NCBI GenBank assembly: GCA_964059195.1
Contig: CAXKWD010000007.1
Span: 60,574,705 to 60,638,704, forward strand
DNA length: 64,000 nucleotides
From: Ectobius pallidus
Taxonomy: Eukaryota; Arthropoda; Insecta; Blattodea; Ectobiidae
Reading direction: 5' to 3'
Both the position numbers and the translations under genes were made by a program. Positions within the stretch are counted from its first letter, which is position 1; the number at the start of each line of letters is the position of its first letter. A model generated the notes under the pieces. The model saw only the letters and a program-made list of their open reading frames with translations. It searched no databases and was not told the DNA's origin. Shown piece by piece: positions 1 through 10,895 of this stretch.

Positions 1-580
1 TTCATCGAACTCTACTAAGGCAAGCACCTTAGCCTAATCCCAGTACCGCTTTTGGTACCGAGACTTCGTGGTACCACTCTACTCAACGCAGATGATGTAG
101 CATAGCAGAACTTCCAGACTTGGGCCTAAAGGCAAAGAAGCCATCACAGCTTCCAGCAGCAACCTCAGCATGGCAGACTTCATTACATAACCTCAGTGAT
201 TGGTACTATGGGATCATAGGCATTTATTAACACTTTTAAACGAGTCGACAGCATACATACTCTCTACAAATCGAAGTTAAGTACGCACAATGTAAACTAA
301 TTACAAGGTTAAATTTCATAATTTGCCCACATCATGGAAGCATATATAATTGTCTCGAACCATTTGGCACTTGATGCAGGGTTCGCATTTCAACATATTT
401 ATTAGCTCAAATGTGATCTCTCAGTTTGAAGGAATTGTAATATTCTGCATGTATAAATTTTCCGGAGTCTTTGGGCAATTTGCCAGCTCTGCTTTATATG
501 TATTTATTAAAGTTCAGCGTAAGATTGCTAGAACATTTAAACAAGGGCTAAGGCCATTCAATCTTAATATAAACAATTAA
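1..580. other. unassigned AT-rich sequence
   Basis: I see no recognisable gene or repeat terminus here. A 76-codon open frame at 350-580 has no family resemblance I recognise and no supporting context. Part of this stretch may be the 5' untranslated or terminal-repeat part of the Penelope-like element that follows, but I cannot place its left boundary. Confidence 0.4.
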
Positions 581-581
581 A

Positions 582-2660
582 TTGACAGTTCATTTCAGTA
601 ACCCTGTTGTACTACTTTGGCTTTATGCCCAAATAAATTGTTACCAGAAACAAGTACATGACAATTCGAATATTCAATTACAAGTAAACCAAATTTTTAT
701 TTTTATTCCAAATTTTTTTAAATGGAATTTTACTCCTTTGACTAACAAAACCCACGATTTTAAGTACAAGTTACAATTAAATATGCTACGAGAGTGTATA
801 AATGAGGCCTACTGCGACTTGAATAGAGCGAATGAAGAGGCGTATAGGGCGCATTTTCAGGTTATAAAAGTGACTAGTCATGAACAGCTATATAAAGTCA
901 TACAAAGACATCATCACTTGGTTTCTGAAAATTACAACATCTTAAGGGACAACATAAGCACGAAATATAACAAGTACGGGATTTGTTCCCAGAGGAATCC
1001 GGTTGATATGGCTTCAAACGATAGGATGGATGGATTTGTCAATCTCTCTAAAAAGGAAATCCCAACGAAAGTAGCGAGTATATTCCAGTATGGATTTAAA
1101 TTTGCTCCAAAGAACAGTGAATGTAAAATGTAGGATTTGTTAGCATCTGCAATCAAAGGTTCTGGAATGATCGTGGATGGTGATGAAAAAAAGAGGTTTT
1201 TACAAGAGGTGTCTTTAGCTATGGACGAGGTTAAAGAAAAAGAAAAAGGAATAAGTGGTGAAGGAATGAAGATGAGAAAAAACATCGTGTATGCTAAGAA
1301 GTGGTTGAGTGAAAACGAAATACTGGTTGTAAAAAGTGATAAAGAAAATCGACCTGTCTTCATTGACTCTGTCACATACATCCAAAAAATGAAAGAATGT
1401 TTTGGACCCCCAGATTTCTCAATTCTTGATAAGAACCCTATCATGAGTATAAGAAGGGAAGTGAACAAAGTGATCAACAGTAGTATAACAATTAGTGAGG
1501 ATGTTAAAAAAAGTCTGATCACCAACAAATCTGATCTACCACATTGTTTTGGCTTGCCTAAAACACATAAAGAGGATGTGCCTTTGCGGCCTATAATCCC
1601 TATGTATAACCATCCAGCATTTGGGTTGGCAAAACGTTTGGTGAAAAGATTGAGTGATATACAAAAGAGAACAAGATGGTCTATTGGCAACTCATTTGAA
1701 GCAAGAAACCTTCTAGAGAATATGGAGTACGGCAATGATTTATGTATGTTTAGTTTGGATGTGGTTTCGCTATATCCCAGCATACCTAGAGAACAAGCTA
1801 GTGAGTGTTTATTTAGGTGGCTTATCGAACAGGGAGTGGACTGTGTAGTGGCCAACGAATATGATAGATGGTTCAAGGTGTGTTCTGAATATAATGTGTT
1901 TCAATTTGATGGCATTATTTACAAACAGAAAGAGGACTTGGCTATGGGAAACCCGGTGTCGGGGTTCGTATCGGATGTATTCCTGTACTTCATGGAAAAA
2001 CAAGTGATTGGGAATAACTTTGACAACATATTGCTGTATATGCGTTACGTGGATGACATATTGGTAATAGCTAGGCAAGACATCTCTGACTCACTGCTAG
2101 AAGAATTCAACAGTTACCACAACAGGGTGAGGTTCACGATTGAGAAATCGGCGAACAACAGTATCAACTTTTTGGACCTAAGAATTACCCTACAGCAACA
2201 GGGAATTTGTTTAGGCGTGTATAGAAAAACATGTAAAGGAGAAATGTATATACATAGAAGATCAACACACCATCACAGAATCAAAAACAATTTATGGCGT
2301 AATTTTGCACACAGAGCCATTGGTCTATGCAATAATAACGAAGATCTAGAAAAGGAAAAGAAAGTAGTATTTAGATTAGCAGAAATAAATGGATATTGTG
2401 GTAGAAAAATTAACCATATATGGAAAAGTGTTGAAAAAGGAAATGACAAAAAAGATGAAAAAAGGAAAGAAAATAATAGTATAGGTTACATAGGCATACC
2501 ATATGATCCCCACGTCAGCGAACGCATAGGGAAAATTTTCCTGAAATACGGCATAGTACCAGCATATAAACTGAAAAGACAATTGAAAAAATATTTTCCC
2601 AGTATAAACATCTTGGTACGAACAAGGACAAAATGGATTTTCCTGGAGTTTACTCAATAA
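582..2660 (+). pseudogene. Penelope-like reverse transcriptase, N-terminal and RT part
   Basis: The product would be the RT of a Penelope-like element, copying element RNA at a nicked target. The part after the stop at 1131 (frame from 1137) shows the PLE signature GLPKTHK (about 1552-1572), motif A with FSLDVVSLYPS (about 1750-1785), the AMGNPVSG block (about 1942-1965), catalytic YVDD (about 2045-2056) and a later INFLDL block. The upstream 183 codons (582-1130, same frame) carry the usual N-terminal part. A single TAG separates the two. The frame ends at 2660 in the wrong register; the endonuclease continues in another frame from about 2633. Family assignment is firm; the start is arbitrary. 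Confidence 0.85.
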
Positions 2661-3130
2661 AATGTAGTGATTGTGAGGGAGTATATGTCGGGGAAACCGG
2701 GAGAGACTTTAAAACCAGAATACGCGAACATGAAAGGGATGTAAATAGTGGGAAATGCTCTACTGGACTCAGTCAGCATATGACAGAAAACAAGCATGGC
2801 ATTGGTGAAGTAAACATTGTAAGAATTGAGAATGATTACATAAAAAGAAAGGTATATGAGGCATGGTCCATAATCGGCAACCAGGGGATGTGTTTAAATA
2901 GGTATGATGGTGATATAGGGGACGAATGGCTGGATGTAATGAGGAGACTGAAAAGGAAAGTTCCAGTGTTAAAAATTCCCCAGCCACCAGCAGAATGCAT
3001 AGAGGAAGGAATGTTTGACATTCCAAAGAACTGGAAAGAAAGACATTTGAGAAACAGTGTTTTTATTGATGGTTACCATGACGAAACTCAATCTTCAAGT
3101 CACCTGAGGAAGACTCCAGGGGAGAGTTGA
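2633..3130 (+). pseudogene. Penelope-like GIY-YIG endonuclease domain
   Basis: This 165-codon frame is the C-terminal domain of the PLE polyprotein. It opens with GVYSIKCSDC and GVYVGETGR, the GIY and YIG equivalents with the CxxC-type insert typical of Penelope endonucleases, followed by the TRIREHERD segment with the conserved Arg and His. In the intact family this nicks target DNA to prime reverse transcription. It overlaps the RT frame by 28 bases in a different register, so a one-base slip around 2630 disconnects it. The coding end overlaps a hammerhead-like motif. Confidence 0.85.
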
Positions 3131-3145
3131 AACGTTGTGTAGTGA
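3100..3145 (+). ncRNA. candidate hammerhead ribozyme core at PLE-1 3' end
   Basis: The order CTGAGGA (3104-3110), a CTCC/GGAG-containing helix (3111-3128), then GAAA (3129-3132) matches the core CUGANGA - stem II - GAAA of hammerhead ribozymes. Penelope-like elements are known to carry such motifs in their terminal repeats. I could not define a convincing stem III and cleavage site by eye, so self-cleavage is not shown. Confidence 0.45.
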
Positions 3146-3180
3146 TTTTAACTTTTATCCACTGACTTGAAATATATTTT

Positions 3181-3670
3181 TAAACACTTCTTTTTATTAA
3201 ATTGTTACCTCTGTTGTTGAAGTATATTGATATTATTTCTTATTATCCACTGCTAAACTAGTTACCAGAAGGAATAAATAGTAGGAGAAACTCGTTAAGT
3301 AGATGTTAGGGATCCTAGACTCCTACCTAACCCAAAATCCCTACAGGATAATTTAATTTAAAACATGACATTGTTATACAAAAGGAACACATGCATGGAA
3401 ATACTAAACAGTATATATAACACTAAGTTGAAATATAACAAGTACGTATTTAGAAATAAGTTTCCGTTCTTCTAGTCCCTATCTGTTCCGGATGTTGGTG
3501 ACCATCATAGCTATATCACTTTTGCTTGTACGAAAAAGTTCCTCACTCTTGTGTGTCCTTAGGTTTCCAAGCCAAGATGTTCTCTTCTACCTCGTTCTCT
3601 TTTACCAGGATCTTTCCTTGAAGAATGTTCTGCAGCAGTTTATACCTGTTTCCATTTCTCACTGACAATA
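3181..3670. other. no recognisable feature
   Basis: AT-rich sequence between the Penelope-like element and the mariner foldback. I see no ORF, repeat boundary or RNA gene that I can support. Confidence 0.4.
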
Positions 3671-3859
3671 AAGTTCGGTGAATGAAGTCAGAACGGCCGA
3701 TCTGGCAACACTGGCGAAACAAAATGCTGCACCTGCGTAGCGGCAGGTGTTGACCATCTGCCCCCACCGTTGTTCAGTTGAGCGTCGTTTGTGTTCCGTG
3801 TAAGACTTGTTTTACAGAGTGCTTGTTTAGTGCGTTGGTTCTTAACTGAGAAGAGGAAA

Positions 3860-4218
3860 ATGAACGAACAAAAGATCAATTTAAAGTTTTGTTTTAAGCT
3901 TGGCAAGACACTGAAAGAAACTCATGTGATGCTGGTATGTGTTTATGAAGATCAAGCACTGTCCATGAAGTGTGTGTATGAGTGGTTCACCCGTTTTTGA
4001 GAAGGCCAGGAAAGTGTTTCTGGCAATCCCCATAGCGGAAGACCAACGACCTCCGTCAGTGACGAAAACATTGAGAAAGTGAGGAAATTAATCACGAAAG
4101 ATCATTGATTAACTGTGCGCATGATAGCTGATGAACTGCAGATTAACCGTGAATCGTGCGACAAATTGTTACCCAGAATTTAGGGAAGAGAAAAACGTGT
4201 TGTCGTCTTGTGCCACAT
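3860..4218 (+). pseudogene. mariner transposase N-terminus, left arm
   Basis: It begins MNEQKINLKFCFKLGK, followed by a KCVYEWFTRF helix-turn-helix segment and an SGRPTT-like stretch, as in the DNA-binding half of mariner transposases. In-frame stops occur after YEWFTRF (about 3998) and again near 4106. The coding match ends at about 4218, where the inverted second copy starts. No catalytic residues are present. Confidence 0.75.
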
Positions 4219-5140
4219 CACAGGTCGCCGGTCTTCCACTACAGGGATTGTCAGAAACACTTTCTCGGCCTTTTCGAAAACGGGCAAACCACTCGTACAC
4301 ACACTTCATGGACAGTGCTTGATCTTCATAATGTTGTATCCTGGGAATGGTCGGGTTAGGGCCTCCTCTCAATACAACACTGGATCTGTAGAAAGTCGAG
4401 GGGCTGTCCTTCTACCTTTTTGTGGGAGTAGGTTCTCAGGTAATTTATGCTTAAAGCGATTCCAACAGCACTTAATCTACACAACTATGATTTATTAGTC
4501 TGATGTATTACAAGTGCCTTGCACAGTGGCTACTGTAATCATGCTACTTGGATAATCAGACTATCCCAATAGTAATTAATAGTGTATAATTACTGTACTT
4601 ATCTTGCAAATCTCCGCACAGCATGTGCAGCTTGCTAATGCAGCGCATTCTTACGACTAACTTCCATAGCCGGACCAAAGGGCGTGATGTCTCTCTTGGA
4701 GCGTTGTACAACAATAATGATGATAAGGGAAAAAATGAAAGTATCTTATATAGGGGTGTCTGATTTCCATTTGAGCAGGATCACTGACAAAATAGAATAG
4801 AAAATCACAGTGGGATATTCCATGAAAACTTGTGACTTTCATGTGATTCTATGTATACTTTCACTTGTTTATGCATCCTGGTCGCCAGAGAGGCGGCTTG
4901 ATTTCGTCAACAGCATCCTGTCCAAATGCTGCTTGCAATAAACTCTAATAAATGCTAACTTCTTTATAATATAATATTATTTCTAATGATCCTATTACAC
5001 CTTATTAACCTGTGCATTCTCCTACACCTGTGCATTTACCTGCATATCTAACAATAAACACGTACCAGCATCGCATGAGTTTCTTTCGGTGTCTTGCCAA
5101 GCTTAAAAAAAAACTTTAAATTGATTTTTTGTTCGTTCAT
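4219..5140 (-). pseudogene. mariner transposase N-terminus, right arm (split)
   Basis: Read on the minus strand from an ATG at 5140, this matches the left-arm transposase. It breaks at 5058, resumes at 4331 with the KCVYEWFARF segment, and ends near 4219 just after SGRPAT. The gap is the solo LTR at 4332-5053. It is only the N-terminal third of a transposase. Confidence 0.75.
4332..5053. repeat. solo LTR
   Basis: A 722-bp insert begins TGTTGTATCC and ends ATCTAACA, giving the TG...CA ends of LTRs. It is flanked by the direct 4-bp duplication ATAA (4328-4331 and 5054-5057). A TATATAGG-like box (about 4749-4756) and an AATAAA signal (about 4937) fit an LTR read on the plus strand. Removing it joins the two parts of the mariner right arm, which supports the boundaries. 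No internal retroelement genes flank it, so it is solo. The family is not known. Confidence 0.65.
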
Positions 5141-5334
5141 TTTCCTCTTCTCAGTTAAGAAACAACGCACTAAACAAGCACTCTGTAAAATAAGTCTTAC
5201 ACAGAACACAAACGACGCTCAACTGAACAACGGTGGGGACAGATGGTCAACACCTGCCGCTACGCAGGTGCAGCGTTTTGTTTCGCCAGTGTTGCCAGAT
5301 CGGCCGTTCTGATTTCATTCACCGAACTTTGTCA

Positions 5335-6090
5335 GAGGTTGTATGATCGAGACATTGTAGTTTTCTGCATTTTACTGTATTTAGGACTTCTTTTTCTTTC
5401 TTCATTTTGTGGAGAATGTCGTTGTTAGTAGTTCTATCTGTCCATGGCACTCTTAGCATTCTCCTGTATAGCCACATCTCAAATGCCTCATGTCGTTTAC
5501 GTCGTCTCAGTCAAAGTCCAGGTGTCAGCTCCATAGAAAAGGATGGAAAATATGTAGCAATGTAGAAATCTTAATTTTGTTTAGATTGAAAAGTGGTGCT
5601 CTTGAATACATAACCTATTTTACAAAACACGGCTTCCATACAATAGCCTTCTCAATACGGATTTTAATTTCATGCGAGTTATCCCATTGGTTGGTAAAGT
5701 TGGTTCTCAGATATAATGTATTTGCTTACTTGTACAGTTTATACAATCAGAGCTGAGCACTACATGCGTCACAGGGGAAGGGAGGAGAAATAAGTGGGGA
5801 TTGCTTCTCATGCATGTTCCAACGCCCATGCCACGTGGTCCAGGAATTCACAATTGTAAGCTATTGTCCGTCTACACGAGGAAAGGTCTGCACCATATGA
5901 GAGTCTCAGTGAGACTAAACTGTACACCCCCTCAAATCGTTCTCCCACATAATGAACCTGGCCCAGTCTACTGCACATCATGTTTACAGTGCTCACCTCT
6001 GATTGTACATACTGTACAGTAGGTTTACCATTAATGTTAACATGACAGTTTGGTATGTCATTCTTGCTGATGCCCATTAACTTTGTTTTA
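5335..6090 (-). pseudogene. RTE-like LINE, RT C-terminal fragment
   Basis: Read on the minus strand, 6077 downwards gives MGISKNDIPNCHVNINGK, like the KTKVMxIS...VNINGK stretch after the catalytic motif of endonuclease-RT LINEs. After an inserted MITE (5748-6001), frame-shifted segments give a YLG-like block, LFYGADTWTLTETT (about 5535-5495), then a FEMWLYRRMLRVPW-like block and a DILHKMKK-like end. Multiple frameshifts and stops are present. RTE-like is my best label, not a tested one. Confidence 0.65.
5748..6001. mobile_element. short MITE with CAGAG(C/G)TGAGCACT ends
   Basis: A 254-bp insert in the LINE fragment has inverted ends CAGAGCTGAGCACT (5748) and, from the right, CAGAGGTGAGCACT (6001). 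It contains no coding sequence. The TIR style resembles hAT, but the flanks TATACAAT and ATTGTACA are not a clean direct duplication, so the superfamily stays open. Confidence 0.6.
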
Positions 6091-6099
6091 CTTATGTTG

Positions 6100-6914
6100 A
6101 TTTCTAAGCCACAACACTACTTTTGTTGTTTCGGGTTACTGATTGACCATAAATAAGTCCTGAGTGACACAAAACATAGATATTATCCAAGTAAAGATTT
6201 AAAAATCAAATTGACCACAAATTATTGATATATTTTCTTCCTGAGCGACATAAAACATTGGCTTTTTCTAACTAATGCTTTATAAATACCACATTTGGGG
6301 AGGGGGGTCCAGACCCCAAGGACCCCCCTTAAAACGTCCTTGGGATTAACCTAGCTCAGGTTAGAGTGAAACATTTATACAATGAGTTATTTACAGAAGA
6401 ATTTCCCCGAGTAAAATGCTAACAGCAATTTACTGCATAAACACCAATATTCAGATTAACTATACCACCAGAAATTTAAGTTAGACAGGAAATTCTGACA
6501 ACTGGTTAAACACAGAATGTGTATATATATATATATAGTATTAAGGACTTGAATACTAAAGAAGCACTAAATGTTAAATGAAAAAGAATGTAAAAACCAA
6601 TGTATGCTATTACTGAAATTCTTACAATAAAGCTAAGATGATATAGGCCTACCAATACTGATTCCTAGAATTAATTTCATCTGGAAGGGAAGGAGGAAAG
6701 CAACTAGGTACGCAGAATTCCAAAACATATTCTGGGATCAGCAGGAAAAAATGGGAATTTATAAGATCAATGAAACTATATTAAAGAAACACAAAATTCA
6801 AACAACTGCTTATATTTCATTAAGGAACTTCCTAATATAAATTCATAGATATAGAGAACCGAATGTGGTAAACGTACTATGGTGCAGAATGAACATTAAA
6901 GGAGTTAGATCAAA
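6100..6914. other. no gene; unassigned repeat-like sequence
   Basis: AT-rich sequence with a short G/C-rich inverted stretch near 6298-6340 (GGGGTCC / GGACCCCC). No protein family match or element boundary could be supported. Confidence 0.4.
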
Positions 6915-6916
6915 TA

Positions 6917-7821
6917 CGAGGGTAATTTCAAAAGTTCTGCACACTGTAAGATATAATTGAAGAAAATTACTTATTTTACAAAATACCTTTACAGGCATTT
7001 AATGTAATCTTCATTCTTGTTTATGACAGCTTCCCAACATTTTGGCAAATTCTGTATTCCGGATAGGGCACTTGATTGTTGAGCTGTTTGATTACTCAGG
7101 TCACCTCACTGGAAGCTTCATCAAAATGTTTTCCACGGAGTGATTCCTTCAATTTGGGAAACAAATCAAAGTCTGGTGGGATCAAATCAGGACTGTATGA
7201 TGGGTGGGGAAGTCTTTCCCATCCACATTTGTCAAGAGTTTCTCTCAGAAGCCAGAACTGAAGTCTCAGTCGTCACAATGGAAAAGTTCCAACTCTCCAT
7301 GTCCGAAAAAATTCTGCCGCCAACAATCAAAGGTGAAACTGATGATGATCTTTGCATATAACATGAATGGAGTTATAGCTACAAATAGAGTGCTCCAGGG
7401 GACGACTGTAACAGGCTCCCGAAAATTCGTCAAAGAAGACCTGACATGCTTGCAGCTGGTGTCCTCATTTTGCATGATAATGCAAGACCGCAAATTGCCG
7501 TACCAGTGAGAGAAACGCTCAACAAATATGGATGGGAACGACTTCTCCACCCATCATACAGTTCTGATTTGAGCCCACCAGACTTTGATTTGTTTCCCAA
7601 ATTGAAGGAACCACTCCGTGGAAAACATTTTGTTACAATTGATGATCACACAGCTCAACAATGAAGGTGCCCTATCAGGAATACAAAATTTGCCAAAACG
7701 TTGGGAAGCTGTCATAAGCAAGAATGAAGATTATCCTGAAGGCCTGTAAAGGTATTTTGTAAAATAAATTATTTTCTTCGATTCTATCTTACTGTGTGCA
7801 GAACTTTTGAAATGACCCTCG
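6917..7821. mobile_element. mariner foldback: two 3' ends facing outwards
   Basis: This 905-bp element is flanked by TA (6915-6916 and 7822-7823). Its tips are CGAGGGTAATTTCAAAAG (6917) and, from the right, CGAGGGTCATTTCAAAAG. The inverted similarity runs about 330 bp into each side (6917-7250 versus 7821-7490) and includes transposase C-terminal coding sequence. Thus both ends derive from the 3' end of a mariner, with part of the catalytic region (about 7330-7500) between. The 5' half and DNA-binding domain are missing. Confidence 0.8.
7330..7675 (+). pseudogene. mariner transposase C-terminal half
   Basis: Shifted frames give MMIFAYNMNGVIATNRV, then GVLILHDNARPQIA with the second catalytic Asp of DD34D, then LSPPDFDLFPKLKEPLRGKHF with the third Asp. 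A stop (TGA, 7662-7664) ends it. The first catalytic Asp and the helix-turn-helix are absent. The C-terminal part is repeated in inverted orientation at about 7250-7070. Confidence 0.75.
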
Positions 7822-7823
7822 TA

Positions 7824-8601
7824 GATAAGTAGATACACATTACTATGAACTGAAGGTCTTTCACTCGAAACACTTCAATTCCAAGAGGGAAGAGACTCTT
7901 GTAATTATACACTAATACACTTTCTTTGTATAACTTCAAATGATGCTTGCTAGCCAATTGCAAACAAGTGAATTGTGACAGAACTTCTCAAATTCGGAAT
8001 TTCATTTATATTCAATCTTTTTATACTTCGGAATAATATGCGCAACTCTGTGCGACTACTTTATACTTTACATAACTCTACAGCATGCAATGACCTTCCA
8101 CCTGCACATTCTTTATGTAACATCACTACACTCGCATACAAAATAAACACTGACTATAGAATTCCACAACTACAGTGTGTTCTAGAATTATTTTTACTAC
8201 AACTTCATACTTGATACAATTTGAGGAAAAATTTATTTAACTAATTGCGTGCCATCTTTATTTTCAACTAAAATTAAATTCCTTGATTAAGTAGTTCGTT
8301 ACAATTAACTACCAACAGTGCTAGCCATCAGTGGAGACAGCATAGGAACGTGTTTATAGAAATCATTATTTAAATTACTCACAACATTTATTTACAAATT
8401 TTACACCAATTAATCTGGGTCAAAAGATTTGAAAAACAAAGACGATTTATCCATCTCAAAGACAAAATTATTTGAAAGTACGTAGGCCTGAAAGATTTCT
8501 TTCTTTCTAACTGATGCTTTCTTCAATCTTCTCTTAAGTCCTTGGTCTCTAGAAGTTACTCTCTTCTCGGTCTTGCACTTTCACTTCCAAACGTCTGTAA
8601 A
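7824..8601. other. no recognisable gene
   Basis: AT-rich sequence between two transposons. A 79-codon open frame at 7975-8214 has no recognisable similarity. No RNA gene or repeat terminus is evident. Confidence 0.4.
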
Positions 8602-9385
8602 CTATAGATCGTCCCAGCCTTAAAAGACAGTATTGAGTTAAATGCAGTACTTGCATCTCATTTGCACTCATAGGTTCTGCAATTAGCTTCGTCCTTTCTT
8701 ATCCCGCCAATGTTGCCAAATTTCCGAAAAGTCCAAGTGATAAATGTAATAATGTAATTGTGTGGTCTTATAGAGAATTTTTCGTTCTTTCTCATGATGT
8801 CAATTCTGAAGTCATAAATAATTAAAATGAGGCCTATTTTTCACAATTACGTTATTTTGGCGGAAATCTATATTTTTTCAGATGAATAACTTATCACGCA
8901 ATAGACAAGAAACCAATAATCGAAACCGGCCAATAATTTTTTCTTGGATTGCCTGATGTTTATAGAAAATACTGTCCTTCCCTTAGCATTAAATTTTACA
9001 TAAGAAAGCTATATATTTTTTTAAGTGCTGCTTTAAAATTTTCGGATGGTAACACAAAAAAGTTAGGTAGCGGTTAACCTACTTTGTTTTTGACTTTACA
9101 TTGGTGACTAAGTGAGAAGAAATATTTATAGATGTCTGAAAAAGTTTTTAAAACAAGCCAGAGCTCTGTATCATGCACCATTAATAAATTATCACAGTTT
9201 TCCCGAGCTCACCATTCAGACGGCCATCATTCAAGAACTAGAGATTTTGTTTACTCAGATGTTTGTAAGATTATCGTATCTTCTTCTGAGCTCAGTGTTA
9301 TAGTATTAGCTGAGTAGTTTGTTGTGAAGTGGTTCTTGTGTTTTTAAAAGTTAAATTTTATATTTATTAATATTTAATATTAATT

Positions 9386-9580
9386 ATGAATAGAGAAACT
9401 AGAAATCATAGTGTTGACAAATTGCGCAGTAAAGAGCGAACTATATTAAATATACTTAATTATTTCTTGAAGAAAATGAACGTTACTCAGGCAATTAAAG
9501 AGACAGCATAAGCTACCGGGTGTTCAGAAAGTTTACTGTATAGAATAAGAAAGAAAAAACGAAAGGTCCTCTGAGAACGC
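9386..9580 (+). pseudogene. helix-turn-helix transposase N-terminal remnant
   Basis: An ATG at 9386 starts MNRETRNHSVDKLRSKERT, followed by NVTQAIKETA, a stop, and ATGCSESLLYRIRKKK. This looks like the bipartite helix-turn-helix start of a DDE transposase family common in arthropods (variable N-terminus, then ATGVS...RIRKE). In-frame stops follow and no catalytic core is seen. It sits inside the 34-bp-TIR element and is probably its transposase remnant. Confidence 0.4.
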
Positions 9581-9835
9581 CAGCAAAAAAGAAACTTTAA
9601 AGAGCGAGCAAGCAAAATAAATGTATGGAAGGAATAATACCACTCCCTGAGGATAGTGAACAGGCCTAAATGTATGTAATGTATTTTAACTATTACTTTC
9701 CTAATATAATTAATTATATTCTTGAAATTTTGATTATCATAACATAATAATTGTATTAATAATAGCAATAACAAAAACAATAATAATAAATAATATTATC
9801 GAAATGAAATTTAATATTAAATTTAACTATAAATT

Positions 9836-10750
9836 ATTAGCTTAAAGGACCGGGCGTCACCTGGTTTTGTATTTTACTTGTACTTCGAAGTCAATTTTGG
9901 AGGGAGCTCTTTTAATTTTCAAAATCTAGGTCCTAGAGGAACTCAAGAACTTGGGATTTTGCACCCTATTACTTCCAAAGACTATGGATGGTGGGTTGAG
10001 GTAAGAAGAGACAGAAATTCCTATTAGTCTTGCTTCTCTGTGTGTCAAATCTGGTAAAATGAGCCAAAGAATGTAGATTTAAACGTCATTTAATAGGGAT
10101 TAAAACATTTAAGGGATTTTTTCCCCCCAAATTTAGTTTTACCTAAATTTTTCTCCTGGTTCTATTTGCTCTGTGTAGAGTCTGGTAAAAATTTGTCAGA
10201 GAATGTAGATTTAAATAAAATTTATATAATAGGGGTTGAAATATTTAAGGAGTGGTTTCTTCCATATTAACTTTGGTTAAAAATTTATCTTGGTTCAATA
10301 GGTTCTTGGTATAAAGTCTGATAAAATTGGTCAAAGGATGTAGATATAAATATATATCACAAGTTAGGGGTGAAACATCTAAAATGTGGTATGTTCTAAA
10401 ACTAGTTTTCCTACCATTTTCTCCTGATTCTATACATTCTGTGCATAAAGTATGTTAAAAACAGGTCAAGAATATAGATCAAAATTTTGGTGATGTAATA
10501 GGGGTAGAAACATTTAACAAAATTAACTTCGCCTATTTTTATTTTGTTTTTATAGGGTCTATGTGTAATCTATGTGATTATCTCGTAGAATTTTTACTCA
10601 GTTCTACAGAGTACATGTGTAACATTTTGTAGACATTGGTGAGAGAATGTAGATTTGTGGGCGTATAGAGAAAATATTACTTATGGGGATTGAAAATAAG
10701 GGAAGGGGGTATCCCGTCGTTCTACCTGCTGGGTATGATTTACAATAATT
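9836..10750 (-). mobile_element. Helitron 3' end and internal tandem array
   Basis: On the minus strand the sequence ends with an ACCAGG...CCCGGT-type hairpin, then CCTTTAAG and CTAAT at 9836, matching the Helitron 3' rule of hairpin plus CTRRT. The same terminus (GACGCC, then TTTTAAGCTAGT) ends the Helitron at 20831-21890, supporting one family. The body to the right carries a tandem array. The 5' TC end was not located, so the right limit is approximate. Non-autonomous: no Rep/helicase is seen. Confidence 0.6.
10020..10690. repeat. tandem array, monomer about 134 bp, 4-5 copies
   Basis: The marker ATGTAGAT(T) recurs at 10071, 10203, 10338, 10472 (as ATATAGAT) and 10647, giving spacings of 132, 135, 134 and 175. 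Each unit also holds an AATAGGG(G)T(T)GAAA(C/T)ATTTAA-like stretch and a TCTGGTAAAA-like stretch. Copies are diverged. It lies inside the Helitron-type element. Confidence 0.75.
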
Positions 10751-10895
10751 ATTACATACAACAAACAAATTTCGAAGTTTTCACGCCTATGTAAGAGCTT
10801 ATTACATCACGTGCCTGGCTGTGTGTGTGAGTAGATCTGGCATCAGTGTGCTGCATAAGACCAATACTGTCTTTTAAGGTTGGGACGATCTATAG

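Larger units (their letters stand above)
582..3180 (+). mobile_element. Penelope-like retroelement (PLE-1), degenerate
   Basis: A Penelope-like element is recognised by a reverse transcriptase followed by a C-terminal GIY-YIG endonuclease in one polyprotein. Both are present in order on the plus strand. The reading frame is broken twice: an in-frame TAG at 1131-1133 and a one-base frame change near 2630 in an A-run. The left limit is uncertain; the right limit is set just after a hammerhead-like motif beyond the endonuclease stop. No target-site duplication was found. A different PLE family lies at 46386-47650. Confidence 0.85.
3671..5329. mobile_element. mariner foldback: two 5' ends facing outwards
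   Basis: The left arm (3671 to about 4218, plus) and right arm (5329 down to 4219, minus) are inverted copies of the same mariner 5' end. They share AAGTTCGGTGAATGA at the tips, a common leader and the same transposase start (ATG at 3860 plus; 5140 minus). They meet directly near 4218/4219 with no transposase C-terminus or 3' end. The right arm is split by a solo LTR (4332-5053). Without that insert the element is about 0.94 kb. Both arms are mutated, so it cannot make transposase. Confidence 0.8.
8602..10895. mobile_element. DNA transposon bounded by 34-bp TIRs
   Basis: CTATAGATCGTCCCAGCC at 8602 continues to 34 bp and is matched inverted at 10862-10895 with about one mismatch. The outer bases are TA on both sides, so a TA-type target is possible. 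A helix-turn-helix-like remnant lies at 9386-9580, and a Helitron end with a tandem array is nested from 9836. I cannot name the superfamily. Confidence 0.55.

Noticed and set aside
932..1876. Long minus-strand open frame (314 codons)
   Set aside because: It is antisense to the Penelope RT, shows only hydrophobic low-complexity translation, and no family motif.
10020..10690. CRISPR-like array
   Set aside because: Monomers are directly adjacent with no unique spacers, in a eukaryotic transposon.
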